From: Kitasatospora albolonga
Lineage (GTDB): Bacteria; Actinomycetota; Actinomycetes; Streptomycetales; Streptomycetaceae
Assembly (NCBI GenBank): GCA_002082585.1
Contig: CP020563.1
Span: 5,140,001 to 5,204,000 of the forward strand
Length of the DNA stretch: 64,000 nucleotides
Direction: 5' to 3'
Every line of letters begins with the position of its first letter. Position 1 is the first letter of the stretch. The notes under the pieces were generated by a model. It was not told where the DNA came from. It ran no database searches and worked only from the letters and a program-made list of their open reading frames with translations. This document shows, one piece after another, positions 27,641-36,486 of the stretch. A program made the position numbers and the translations under genes.

Positions 27641-27897
27641 CCGGAGCAGATTAGTGGCAGGCCGCCCCCGTGATCATCGCGGCTGCGGGGGTACGGGACA
27701 CCCACCGACCTGCACGCGGAGAAGAGGAGCGACGACCGGGGCCGCCACCCCCCACAGGAGAGGCCCCGGCCGTCTTCCACGGGGTCGCAGCACGACCCCG
27801 TACTCATCTCAGCGCCGCGACTGCGTTTTCTGTCACACCCCACTCGGGAGCTGCGAATTGTTGCGAGTTGTACAAGTCATGGACGTGGCCCCTGCCG

Positions 27898-27912
27898 AGC
27901 ACGTAGCGTGCT
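27898..27912 (+). promoter_or_regulatory. Inverted repeat over sigma-factor start codon
   Basis: AGCACG-TAG-CGTGCT is a perfect 6-base inverted repeat with a 3-base spacer that includes the GTG start at 27908. It could be a small operator or, in RNA, a hairpin sequestering the start codon. It may also be chance in GC-rich sequence. Confidence 0.35.
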
Positions 27913-28759
27913 GAGTCGCGCAGAGAGGCGCAGCAGCGATGACCAGCTGCGATTGAGTACAGCAGGGCGGGTTGAGGGAGTGCTGGGGGACGACGCGGAG
28001 CTGACTGCCGCGGTGCTCGCGGCACAGGACGGGGACGAGGACGCCTTCCGTGCTGTGTACCGCGCCGTACAGCCGCGGCTGTTGGGCTACATACGGACGC
28101 TGGTGGGGGAGCCGGACGCCGAGGACGTGGCGTCCGAGGCATGGCTCCAGATAGCGCGCGACCTCGACCGGTTCAGCGGGGACGCCGACCGGTTCCGGGG
28201 CTGGGCGGCCCGGATCGCCCGCAACCGGTCGCTCGACCATCTCCGGATGCGCAGCCGCCGCCCCGCGATCGGCGGCGACGAGACCGAGCTGACCGGCCGG
28301 GCCGCCGAGTCCGACACCGCCGGTGACGCCATGGAGGCGCTCGACACCGACCGGACCATGTCCCTCATCGCCCAGCTCCCGCAGGACCAGGCCGAGGCCG
28401 TCGTGCTGCGCGTGGTCGTCGGGCTGGACGCCAAGAGCGCCGCCCAGACCCTCGGCAAGCGGCCCGGCGCCGTACGGACCGCCGCCCACCGCGGCCTCAA
28501 GCGCCTCGCCGAACTCCTCGGCGCCGACCACCCCGACCCGCCCCGCTCCGGCGGTGCGCCCGTCCCGGGCGGCGGGCAGGACGGGCCGGTTCCGGCTCCG
28601 GGCCAGGGGGCCGGGAGCGAGGCGGGGCAGGACGCGGGCGGCGGTGCCGAGCTCGATGCCGTACCCTCTCAGCGCCCCGGTAGGGGCGGTCCGGCAGCGC
28701 CCGCCGGGGTCACTCCCGGTGTGACGCATTCGCGACCGTGGACGCAGAGGGACATGTGA
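27908..28759 (+). CDS. ECF-type RNA polymerase sigma factor
   Basis: This 283-residue protein has the sigma-70 region 2 segment (AFRAVYRAVQPRLLGYIRTL, then DAEDVASEAWLQIARDLDRF and WAARIARNRSLDHLR) and region 4 (LPQDQAEAVVLRVVVGLDAK and KRPGAVRTAAHRGLKRLAEL). The C-terminal 80 residues are a Gly/Pro-rich disordered extension. An in-frame GTG at 27980 could be an alternative start. Its stop overlaps the next start by one base, so the two products are probably made together. Stress signal and regulon cannot be read from sequence. Confidence 0.85.
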   Translation: MLSRAERRSSDDQLRLSTAGRVEGVLGDDAELTAAVLAAQDGDEDAFRAVYRAVQPRLLGYIRTLVGEPDAEDVASEAWLQIARDLDRFSGDADRFRGWAARIARNRSLDHLRMRSRRPAIGGDETELTGRAAESDTAGDAMEALDTDRTMSLIAQLPQDQAEAVVLRVVVGLDAKSAAQTLGKRPGAVRTAAHRGLKRLAELLGADHPDPPRSGGAPVPGGGQDGPVPAPGQGAGSEAGQDAGGGAELDAVPSQRPGRGGPAAPAGVTPGVTHSRPWTQRDM

Positions 28760-29860
28760 TGGCCGACGAGCAGTACGAGTGGCTCGACAAGGACGCGGCG
28801 GAGAAACTGCTCCGCGGCGAGCCGGTCGTCCCCCTCGGCGACCAGGCACGCAGCGATGCCTTCCGGCTCGCCGAAGCACTCGGCGCGGCGCGCTCCACCC
28901 GCCGTACCCCGCCCGGCGCGCTCCCCGGCGAGGACGCCGTGCTCACCGCGTTCCGGCAGGCCAACCGCGCCGCCACCACCGATCGGCTCGCCGGGCGCGG
29001 TGCGGGTGCCGCGCTCCCCGGGCAGCCCGGCACGCTGCACTCCGTCCACCTCGGCGCCGTCCCCGCGACCCCGCCCCGCCGCCCGCGCTGGAGCCGCCCG
29101 GTCCGCTTCGGCCTGGCCGTCTCGCTGGCGGGCTGCGCGCTCGGCGGGGTGGCGGTCGCCGCCGGTACGGGCATGCTCCCGGGCCCCTTCGGCGGCCACG
29201 CCTCGCCCGCGCCCGCCGCCTCCGTATCGGCGGCGGCCCCCGAACCGCTGGTGTCCCGGACGCCCGCCGAGGACCCGTCCACCCCGGCCGAACCCTCCCC
29301 GCCCGACGATCCCGAACCGCTCGCCTCCCCCGAGAGCCGACAGCCCGGGGCGTCCGAGGAGCCCGCGCGACCGGAGCCGGACGGCACCGGCCGGGAGAAC
29401 GGCCGAAACGGTACGGGCGACCGCGACCGGCCGGGCGGCTCCGGCCGTGAGGGCGCCTCCACCGACCCCACCGGCCGCGAGGAGCGGCCCGGCGGCTCCG
29501 GCGACGGCCGGGGCCAGGGCGACAACTGGCACGAGAAGGCCGTCAAGGCGTGCAAGGCATTCCGCGACGGCACCCTCGACGAGCGGAGCCGACGTCATCT
29601 GATCCAGCTGGCCAAGGGCGAGGAGAACCTGGAGCGCTTCTGCGACCGGCTCCTCGGCGGTGGCGACGGCGGCGGAGGGACCGGAGGAGGGGTCGGCGGG
29701 CCCGGTGGCTCCGTCGGCGGTGGCGGAGGCGGCGGTGACGACGACCGGCCGGGCGACGGCGGCTCCCTGCCCCCGGTCTCCTTCGAGCCCGCCCCCGAGG
29801 CTGACAGCGAGCGACGGGCCGACGTCGGGGTACGGGCCGAAGCGGAGGCCGGTGGGCCGC

Positions 29861-30302
<442 letters not shown>

Positions 30303-31315
30303 TCACCAGTAGACGACGACCTTGTCGTTGTTCCTCACCTGGTCGAAGAGGGCCACGGCCTTCTCCTTGTCCCGTACGTTCACACAGCCGTGCGAGGCGC
30401 CGCCGTAGCCGTTGGCCGCGAAGTCGGCGGAGTAGTGCACGGCCTGGCCGCCGCTGAAGAACAGGGCGTACGGCATCGGGGTGTCGTACAGCGTCGAGAC
30501 ATGGTCCCGGGACTTCCAGAACACCGTGAACTCGCCCTCCCGCGTGGGCGTGTACTCCGAGCCGAAGCGCACGTCCATCGCGGAGACGACCCGGCCGTCG
30601 ATCATCCACGCCAGGGTCCGGCTCTTCTTGCTGATGCAGAGCACCCGGCCGGTCAGACAGCGCTGGTCCGGCTTGGCCACCGGCCGCTCGGTCGGCGGGT
30701 CCAGCTCGTCTGCCGTCGGCGTACGGGTCATGGCCAGCAGCTTCTGCCAGGTGGCCGCGTCGGTGGAGCCGGTCGCCCCCGTACCCCGCTTCACCTGGAA
30801 GGACCGGACGGCCTCGGCGGTGACCGTGCCGTAGTAGCCGGTGGGGGTGCGTCCGAAGTGCCCGATCTGCCGCAACCGGGCCTGCAACTCCCGTACCTGC
30901 GCCCCCTCGGACCCGGTCCGCATCAGAACCTGCGGCGGCGGGGCGGTGCTCGGCTGCGGGGCGGGGGGAGGAGGGGGACGCGGGGGCGGGGGTCGGGGAG
31001 GGCGGTGGCGCGGGGGTCGGCTCGATGGCGTCGGCGTCGGCGTCGGTGGCCGTTGCGGGGGGAGGGGGAAGGGGAGAGCGCGGGAGGCGTCGGTGCCGGG
31101 GTGGGTACGGCGGCGGGAGCTGCCTGGGGCGGGGGCTGTTGCCGCGCGTCGGCTGCGGAGTCCTGCGGCCCGCATCCCGCCGCCAGGGCGGCTATCGCGA
31201 GCGTTCCGGCGACGGTCACGGTCAGCGGCCGTCTGCCGCGCGGGTGCTGCCTGCTCCTGTTCGCCTGTGCGTACGGGACGCCCCCGGTTCCGTACGGGCC
31301 CCTCTCCGCGCCCAT
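30303..31315 (-). pseudogene. L,D-transpeptidase lipoprotein with frameshift in linker
   Basis: Two frames together encode one protein. The N-terminal part starts at ATG 31315 (AGGA five bases upstream) and has a lipoprotein signal, LTVTVAGTLAIAALAAGCG, then a Pro/Ala linker. The C-terminal part, in another frame, has a peptidoglycan-binding domain (GAQVRELQARLRQIGHFGRT) and a YkuD catalytic domain with VHYSADF and ASHGCVNVRD, including the nucleophile Cys. The switch falls in or near the G runs at 31057-31068 (plus strand); one added base in the six-G run restores a continuous Pro-rich linker. It may be a sequencing error, a phase-variable tract or a real mutation. Enzymes of this family make 3-3 peptidoglycan cross-links. 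Confidence 0.72.
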
Positions 31316-31599
31316 GTCGTTCCTGCCCGCCATCCCCGCTGTCCCCGCCATCCGTGCTGTCCCCCTGCGACTCTTCTGCGCCTCTGCGCCTCTGCCCGGT
31401 GGTCGCATCCTGTGCATACGGAGAGCGGTGCGTCCAGACCGCCCGTCGCCGACCGGCCACCATGAGGCGGGCGCCCGCGCACGACGGTAGTGCCGCCAGG
31501 TCACGGCCGGAGCGCCGCCAGGTCACGAGGGGGACGGGCTTCCGCCCGGCCGGTGAAACGGCTGGACGGCGCGCCGTACGGACGTGCGAGACTCCGTCC

Positions 31600-32265
31600 A
31601 TGCTGGGTGTCACCGATCTTCCGACCTATCTCGCCGGCCTGCTGCTGATCGTTCTGCTGCCGGGGCCGAACTCGCTGTACGTGCTCTCCGTCGCGGCGCG
31701 ACGCGGCGTCCGTACCGGCTACCGGGCCGCCGCCGGAGTGTGGACCGGGGACACCGTCCTGATGACGCTGGCCGCGCTCGGTGCGGCCTCGCTGCTCCAG
31801 ACCACGCCGCTGCTCTTCGCGATCGTCAAGTACGCGGGCGCCGGTTATCTGACCTGGCTGGCGATCGGCATGCTGCGGGCGGCGGTCTCCCTGTGGCGGG
31901 AACGGCACCGCCGCACCGCCGAACTGGTGGAGACGGCCGAAGCGCCCGGGGCGGGGGCTCCTGCGGAGAACCCCTACCGGCGGGCGCTGGTGGTCAGCCT
32001 GATCAACCCGAAGGCGATCCTGTTCCTGATCTCGTTCTTCGTACAGTTCGTCGACCCGGGCTACGCCTATCCGGCCCTGTCGTTCCTGCTGCTGGGGACG
32101 CTGCTCCAGCTCGCCAGCTTCCTGTACCTCTCGGTGCTGATCTTCGGAGGCACCCGGCTGGCCGCCGCCTTCCGCCGCCGCAAGCGGCTCTCGGCGGGGG
32201 CGACTTCGGCGGCGGGCGTGCTGTTCCTCGGGTTCGCGGCCAAGCTCTCGCTCAGCAGCGTCTGA
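31600..32265 (+). CDS. leuE: LysE/LeuE family amino-acid exporter
   Basis: This 221-residue protein has six hydrophobic segments and the LysE-superfamily pattern: LLPGPNSLYVLSVAARRGVRTGYRAAAGVWTGD is split over helix 1-2, and SLINPKAILFLISFFVQFVD marks the second half. LeuE exports leucine and related amino acids; the exact substrate here is inferred from similarity to LeuE-type members. It is divergent from the L,D-transpeptidase gene, with about 280 bases between. Ribosome-binding site is weak. Confidence 0.8.
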   Translation: MLGVTDLPTYLAGLLLIVLLPGPNSLYVLSVAARRGVRTGYRAAAGVWTGDTVLMTLAALGAASLLQTTPLLFAIVKYAGAGYLTWLAIGMLRAAVSLWRERHRRTAELVETAEAPGAGAPAENPYRRALVVSLINPKAILFLISFFVQFVDPGYAYPALSFLLLGTLLQLASFLYLSVLIFGGTRLAAAFRRRKRLSAGATSAAGVLFLGFAAKLSLSSV

Positions 32266-32300
32266 GTCTCGGCGGTGCCCGTGCTCGGCAGCGTCCCGGC

Positions 32301-32681
32301 TCAGCAGCCGCTGCCGACGCGGAGGGAGGTCATCTTGTCGTTGAAGTGCGAGGCGACCGCCGCCTCCGATCCGCCCGGCGCGATCGAGAACATACAGCCG
32401 ACGTAGTTGGAGTGCTCGTAGACGCTGACCGTCCTGCCGGTGCGGTTCCAGTACGAGGTCATGCGGTCGTTCATGTAGTTCCCGACGTTCGGGGTCGACG
32501 CGGTGTAGTGCCGGAAGTCGCCCCGGTAGCTGGACTGTTCCCAGACGCAGAACGAGCCGTTGGGGCACTGGTTGGGGTCGGCCGCCGCCGGGGGCGCGGT
32601 CAGTACGGCGGTTCCCGCGGTGACCGCCAGGACGGTGGCGGCGGTCCACAGGCGCGGGGCGAGGCGACGGGAGCGGGGCAT
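32301..32681 (-). CDS. Secreted peptidase inhibitor family I36 protein
   Basis: This 126-residue protein has a signal peptide ending APPAAADPN, then a mature domain of about 90 residues with four cysteines and two beta-gamma-crystallin-like repeats (CVWEQSSYRGDFRHYTAS and VYEHSNYVGCMFSIAPGG). This matches family I36, of which the Streptomyces metalloproteinase inhibitor SMPI is the type member. Likely role is to restrain extracellular proteases. AAGGAG lies five bases before the ATG. Confidence 0.87.
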   Translation of the reverse strand: MPRSRRLAPRLWTAATVLAVTAGTAVLTAPPAAADPNQCPNGSFCVWEQSSYRGDFRHYTASTPNVGNYMNDRMTSYWNRTGRTVSVYEHSNYVGCMFSIAPGGSEAAVASHFNDKMTSLRVGSGC

Positions 32682-32949
32682 GGGTTCTCCTTGGATGCGG
32701 CCCGCGGTCGGTTCCGCGGGTCTGACGGCAGGTTATGGAGCTTTTGTCCGCCCGGTGTCGGCCCGCGGGGGTCGCTCTCCCCGCGCCTCATGCCCTTTTT
32801 GCTGGAATACGGGGAGTTTTGGTGGTGGAAACGAGAAGGCTGACATATGCCTGAAAGGGTGATGCTCCTGGCATGTGCCAGATATCGGGGGCCGTGGGAC
32901 CGCCGCGTTCACCGTGAGGTGACGGGTCCGCCGCGCTCGTCGTGGCGCG

Positions 32950-33414
32950 TCAGTGGTGCCACGCCTTGCCGCCCACGTTGTGGATCATCCGCTGGAGCAC
33001 CTTCAGCGCGGCGACGAACTCCTCGTCGGGGATGCCCGCGTGGATCTCGGCACTCGCCCGCGCGACCCGTTCGTACGCCCTGCCGCGCAGCTCCCGCCCC
33101 TCCGGGGTGATCCGCAGCCGGGACCCGTCGTCCTGGGTGATCAGCCCCCGCTCCAGCAGTTCGTCGACGGCTGTCTCCATGCCGTCGGTCCCGGTGTCGA
33201 GGTAGCCGCTGAGCATCGTGGTCAGCCCGGACCGGTCCCGCCCCTCCGCGCCGCCCGGTCCGTCCAGCTGGTTGAGCACCCACCAAGGGGGCTGGGTGAG
33301 TCCGTGTTCCGCCAGTGCCGCCCGGATGTGCGTGACCGTCGCCTCGTGCGCGGCCCAGCTCCAGTAGCCGATCGGCTGGCGGGCCAGGCCCGCGTCGTCG
33401 TGTGTGTAGTCCAT
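32950..33414 (-). CDS. MarR family transcriptional regulator
   Basis: This 154-residue protein has a winged-helix layout: helix-rich start (GYWSWAAHEATVTHIRAALA), recognition region (GLTTMLSGYLDTGTDGMETA), and wing LLERGLITQDDGSRLRITPE. MarR dimers usually repress nearby genes and release DNA on binding small phenolic or other ligands. A perfect 10-base inverted repeat lies just upstream of its start, which supports autoregulation. The divergent partner is not obvious, since the next gene (33484-34662) is on the same strand. Confidence 0.83.
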   Translation of the reverse strand: MDYTHDDAGLARQPIGYWSWAAHEATVTHIRAALAEHGLTQPPWWVLNQLDGPGGAEGRDRSGLTTMLSGYLDTGTDGMETAVDELLERGLITQDDGSRLRITPEGRELRGRAYERVARASAEIHAGIPDEEFVAALKVLQRMIHNVGGKAWHH

Positions 33415-33427
33415 GGCCCGAACGTAG

Positions 33428-33449
33428 GACCTCAAGTCAACTTGAGGTC
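33428..33449 (-). promoter_or_regulatory. MarR-type operator, perfect inverted repeat
   Basis: GACCTCAAGT-CA-ACTTGAGGTC is a perfect 10-base inverted repeat with a 2-base spacer. Its edge is 13 bases from the MarR start, the usual place for an autoregulatory site. The inner CAAGTYRACTTG has the alternating half-sites MarR proteins prefer. Confidence 0.75.
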
Positions 33450-33483
33450 AAGCGGTCTGTCTCCGGCCCGTCGTCCGTCTCCG

Positions 33484-34662
33484 TCAGCGGCCCGCCGTCA
33501 GGGCCTTCCGCAGCAGCGGGGTGAAGCGGCGTTCCACGAACCGGTGCAGCAGCCACGCCAGCCCCAGCATCGCCGCCAGGGTCAGCGCGAACGTCGCCCA
33601 CGACGGCACGCCCAGGCCCCGGTGCAGCGCCCCCACCACCACCCAGCCCAGGTGCTCGTGGACCAGGTAGAACGGGTAGGTGAGCGCCCCCGCGACCGTG
33701 AGCCACGGCCAGTCGATCCGGTTCAGGGCGCCCAGCGCGACGGCCGCGACGGCGGCGAAACCGGCCGTCACGATCAGGATGATGACCGCCGACGAACGGT
33801 GCGAGAACGCGTCCGGGCCGCCCGGGTGCCACAGCTCCGCCACCGCGTAGTGCTGGCCCAGCAGCCAGCTCACGCCGACGATGCCCCAGGCCAGCGCGTC
33901 GCGCCGGTCCCGGTGCAGCAGGTAGAGGCCGATGCCGCCGATGAAGTACGGGGCGTACTGCGGCATCAGCAGCACCTCCAGGAACGGTTCGCCCGAGGCC
34001 CGCGCGAGCGCCGCCGCCAGCGTCCACCCGGCGCAGAACAGCACCACCCGGCGCCGGTTCACCCCCGGCAGCACCACGCACAGGGCGAACAGCGCGTAGA
34101 ACCGCACCTCGGCCCAGAGCGTCCAGCACACCCCCAGCACCCGGTCCGCGCCCAGCGGCTGCTGCAACAGCGTCAGGTTGAGCAGGGCGTCGCTGGGGGA
34201 GACGGCCTCGTACGCGACCATCGGCAGCGCGAACACCGCCGTCACCAGCACGACCGCCGCCCAGTACGCGGGCAGCAGCCGCGAGGCGCGCGAGGCGAAG
34301 AACGCGAGCGGCGTGCGCCCCCAGCCGCTGAGGCAGATCACGAAGCCGCTGATCACGAAGAAGACCTGCACCCCGAGACAGCCGTACGCCAGCCAGGTGT
34401 GGGCCGTCGGAAACTGTACGGCGGCCGAGCTGCCCCAGGCTCCGGTGATCTCGCCGCCCCGGCCCCCGTAGTGGTACCCGGCCACCATCAGCGCGGCGAG
34501 CAGCCGCAGCCCGTCCAGGGCGCGCAGCCGTGCCTTCGGACGGGGGGCCGCCGCCGTTCCCCGTGGTGGTTCCCCAGCGGCCGGGGCGCCCCGGCCGCTC
34601 CGGTCGTGATCGGGCGGGGCGGTCCGGGATGCCGCCCTGGTGTCCTGCGGTGCGGTGGTCAA
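33484..34662 (-). CDS. OafA/YrhL-type membrane acyltransferase
   Basis: This 392-residue integral membrane acyltransferase 3 protein has ten or so helices. The family start RLRALDGLRLLAALMVAGYH is at about residue 45, the catalytic-region FFVISGFVICLSGWGR follows, and ASRASRLLPAYWAAV is the conserved RxxR block. Such enzymes O-acetylate sugars of wall polymers, capsules or antibiotics. It sits next to the nonulosonate glycopolymer locus on the opposite strand, so it could decorate that polymer. The start is a TTG with GGGAG six bases upstream. Confidence 0.85.
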   Translation of the reverse strand: MTTAPQDTRAASRTAPPDHDRSGRGAPAAGEPPRGTAAAPRPKARLRALDGLRLLAALMVAGYHYGGRGGEITGAWGSSAAVQFPTAHTWLAYGCLGVQVFFVISGFVICLSGWGRTPLAFFASRASRLLPAYWAAVVLVTAVFALPMVAYEAVSPSDALLNLTLLQQPLGADRVLGVCWTLWAEVRFYALFALCVVLPGVNRRRVVLFCAGWTLAAALARASGEPFLEVLLMPQYAPYFIGGIGLYLLHRDRRDALAWGIVGVSWLLGQHYAVAELWHPGGPDAFSHRSSAVIILIVTAGFAAVAAVALGALNRIDWPWLTVAGALTYPFYLVHEHLGWVVVGALHRGLGVPSWATFALTLAAMLGLAWLLHRFVERRFTPLLRKALTAGR

Positions 34663-34911
34663 AGCCGCTCCCTTCTCCGACGCCGTGCCGCGTCAGCGTA
34701 GGGCTGCGACAGCGCGCGGAACGTCCGGGCAGCACGCCGTTTCCCGGTCCGACAGGGGGAGTTCATCCTTCGGTCTTTCAGGTTTCCTACGGTGACGCGG
34801 AACCGACAAACGCTGCGCGGAACCTCACTCCGGGTCACCGTCGAGGAGACCCCGGACCCCGCGCGAGACCGAAGCCCCCTCCCCCCACGGGCACCAGACG
34901 CTTGGAGCGCC

Positions 34912-36486
34912 ATGACGAAAGCCCGCACCCGCTGGCCACGGCAACGTGACGCGGAGGTCCCGATAACCTCCGGGACCTCCGGAGAGACGGTGGCCGCCGC
35001 CCGGGTGAACGCCATGGACCTGGAGACCTGCCTGAGCGCCTGTGCCGCGCACAGCGCCAAGCTCGTCGCGAGCCTGGACAGCCGGCGCAACGCGCTCGCC
35101 GAGGCCCTCCGCCATCTCCTCGCCACCCACGCGGCGACGGTCCCGGCGGCCCCGGCCACCAGCCCGCTGCCGCTCCTGCGCCGCCCGGCCAAGGCCGGTT
35201 CCGGCTCCGCGCTGCTGCTCGGCGACGCGCTCATGGACCCGCTGCTCGCCGTCGGCAACAAGGCGTTGGCCTGCGGTTACGAGGACGAGACCAAGCTCGC
35301 CCTGATGGTCGCCGACACCGTGCTCACCCAGCGCAAGCGCTCCCGGGCAGGCTGGCGGCTGCGGGCCCGCGTACTGGAGGCCATGGGCGCCGAGAGCGCC
35401 GCGGTCATCGCGTACGAGCGCTACCTCGAACTCACCGACGACGACGGCTTCGGCGTGGCCGTCAAGGTGGCCGGGCTGCGGGAGGGCGCCCGGCTCCGGG
35501 CGGAGCTGGTGCAGCGGCTCGCCACCGGCTGCCCCGAGGCCCGGGAGTTCGCCGACCGGCCCGTCGTCGAGTCCTGGGCGAAGGGCCTGGAGCTGCACGC
35601 CCGGGGCGCCTGGGACGAGGCCCGGCCCCGGCTGATCGGCGCGCTGCTCGCCCAGATCGCGGCCGACGCCCCGGTGGGCGAGGTCCAGCAGACGCTCTCC
35701 CGCTACCTCACCCTGGCCCGCGAGCAGGCCGGTGTCGCGGGCGGCGGAAGCGCACCCGCGAGCACCGGCACGCGGGTTCCCGCCGAGCTCGCCGCTCCCG
35801 CCGAACTCACCGGCCTCACCACGCTCTACGCGGAACAGCGCAGGGCCCGGATGCGCGGACCGGTCGAGGACCCCACCTTCGGGGGCGTCCAGTGGCTCAC
35901 GCTCGGCGAGTTCCGCAACCGGATCGCCGGGAAGTCCATCTGCCTGATCGCCAACTCCCAACGGGTGGGCAACAGTTCGCTCGGCGCGGAGATCGACGAC
36001 TACGACCTGGTGGTCCGCTTCAACTCGTACCGGATCGACCCGGCGGCCACCGGCCGGCGCACCGACATCCACGTCAGCATCCACAAGCACGGCTTCAACT
36101 GGGACCAGCACGTGGACACCCGGCTGATCTTCGGCGGGATCTCCGGCGACTGGAAGTACTCGCTGCGCAACCGGCTGGTCCCGGGCGCGCAGACCTACCT
36201 GGGGGACGAGTCCCTGCGCTGGCCGGTGCGCGACATCGGCCGCCTGGGCCGGGACGTCTGGTCCTCGATCCCCACCAGCGGCTTCAACATGCTCTGGCTG
36301 CTGGACTTCCTGGACGTGAACCCGCGCATCGACCTGATCGGCTTCGACTTCTACGAGAGCGGCGCCTACCGGCTGCCCGCCGCGATGCGGATGCCCATCA
36401 CGTCCGTGCACGAGTACACCAGCGAGAAGGCGTGGGTCATGGAACGGGCCCAGAGCGTCACCGACATGAGGATCTGCCTGCGATGA
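34912..36486 (+). CDS. GT29-like sialyltransferase with helical N-terminal domain
   Basis: This 524-residue protein has an N-terminal region of about 310 residues (mostly helical, TPR-like in part, residues 100-270) and a C-terminal domain resembling GT29 sialyltransferases. The L-type sialylmotif is at 340-385 (CLIANSQRVGNSSLGAEIDD, then DLVVRFNSYRI) and an S-type motif at 453-481 (IPTSGFNMLWLL ... RIDLIGFDFY). A His-Glu pair at 500-501 may match the VS motif. No signal peptide or membrane helix is present, so it is cytoplasmic, unlike animal GT29 enzymes. Its stop overlaps the next start by four bases. The donor would be the CMP-sugar made by 42993-44258. Confidence 0.8.
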   Translation: MTKARTRWPRQRDAEVPITSGTSGETVAAARVNAMDLETCLSACAAHSAKLVASLDSRRNALAEALRHLLATHAATVPAAPATSPLPLLRRPAKAGSGSALLLGDALMDPLLAVGNKALACGYEDETKLALMVADTVLTQRKRSRAGWRLRARVLEAMGAESAAVIAYERYLELTDDDGFGVAVKVAGLREGARLRAELVQRLATGCPEAREFADRPVVESWAKGLELHARGAWDEARPRLIGALLAQIAADAPVGEVQQTLSRYLTLAREQAGVAGGGSAPASTGTRVPAELAAPAELTGLTTLYAEQRRARMRGPVEDPTFGGVQWLTLGEFRNRIAGKSICLIANSQRVGNSSLGAEIDDYDLVVRFNSYRIDPAATGRRTDIHVSIHKHGFNWDQHVDTRLIFGGISGDWKYSLRNRLVPGAQTYLGDESLRWPVRDIGRLGRDVWSSIPTSGFNMLWLLDFLDVNPRIDLIGFDFYESGAYRLPAAMRMPITSVHEYTSEKAWVMERAQSVTDMRICLR

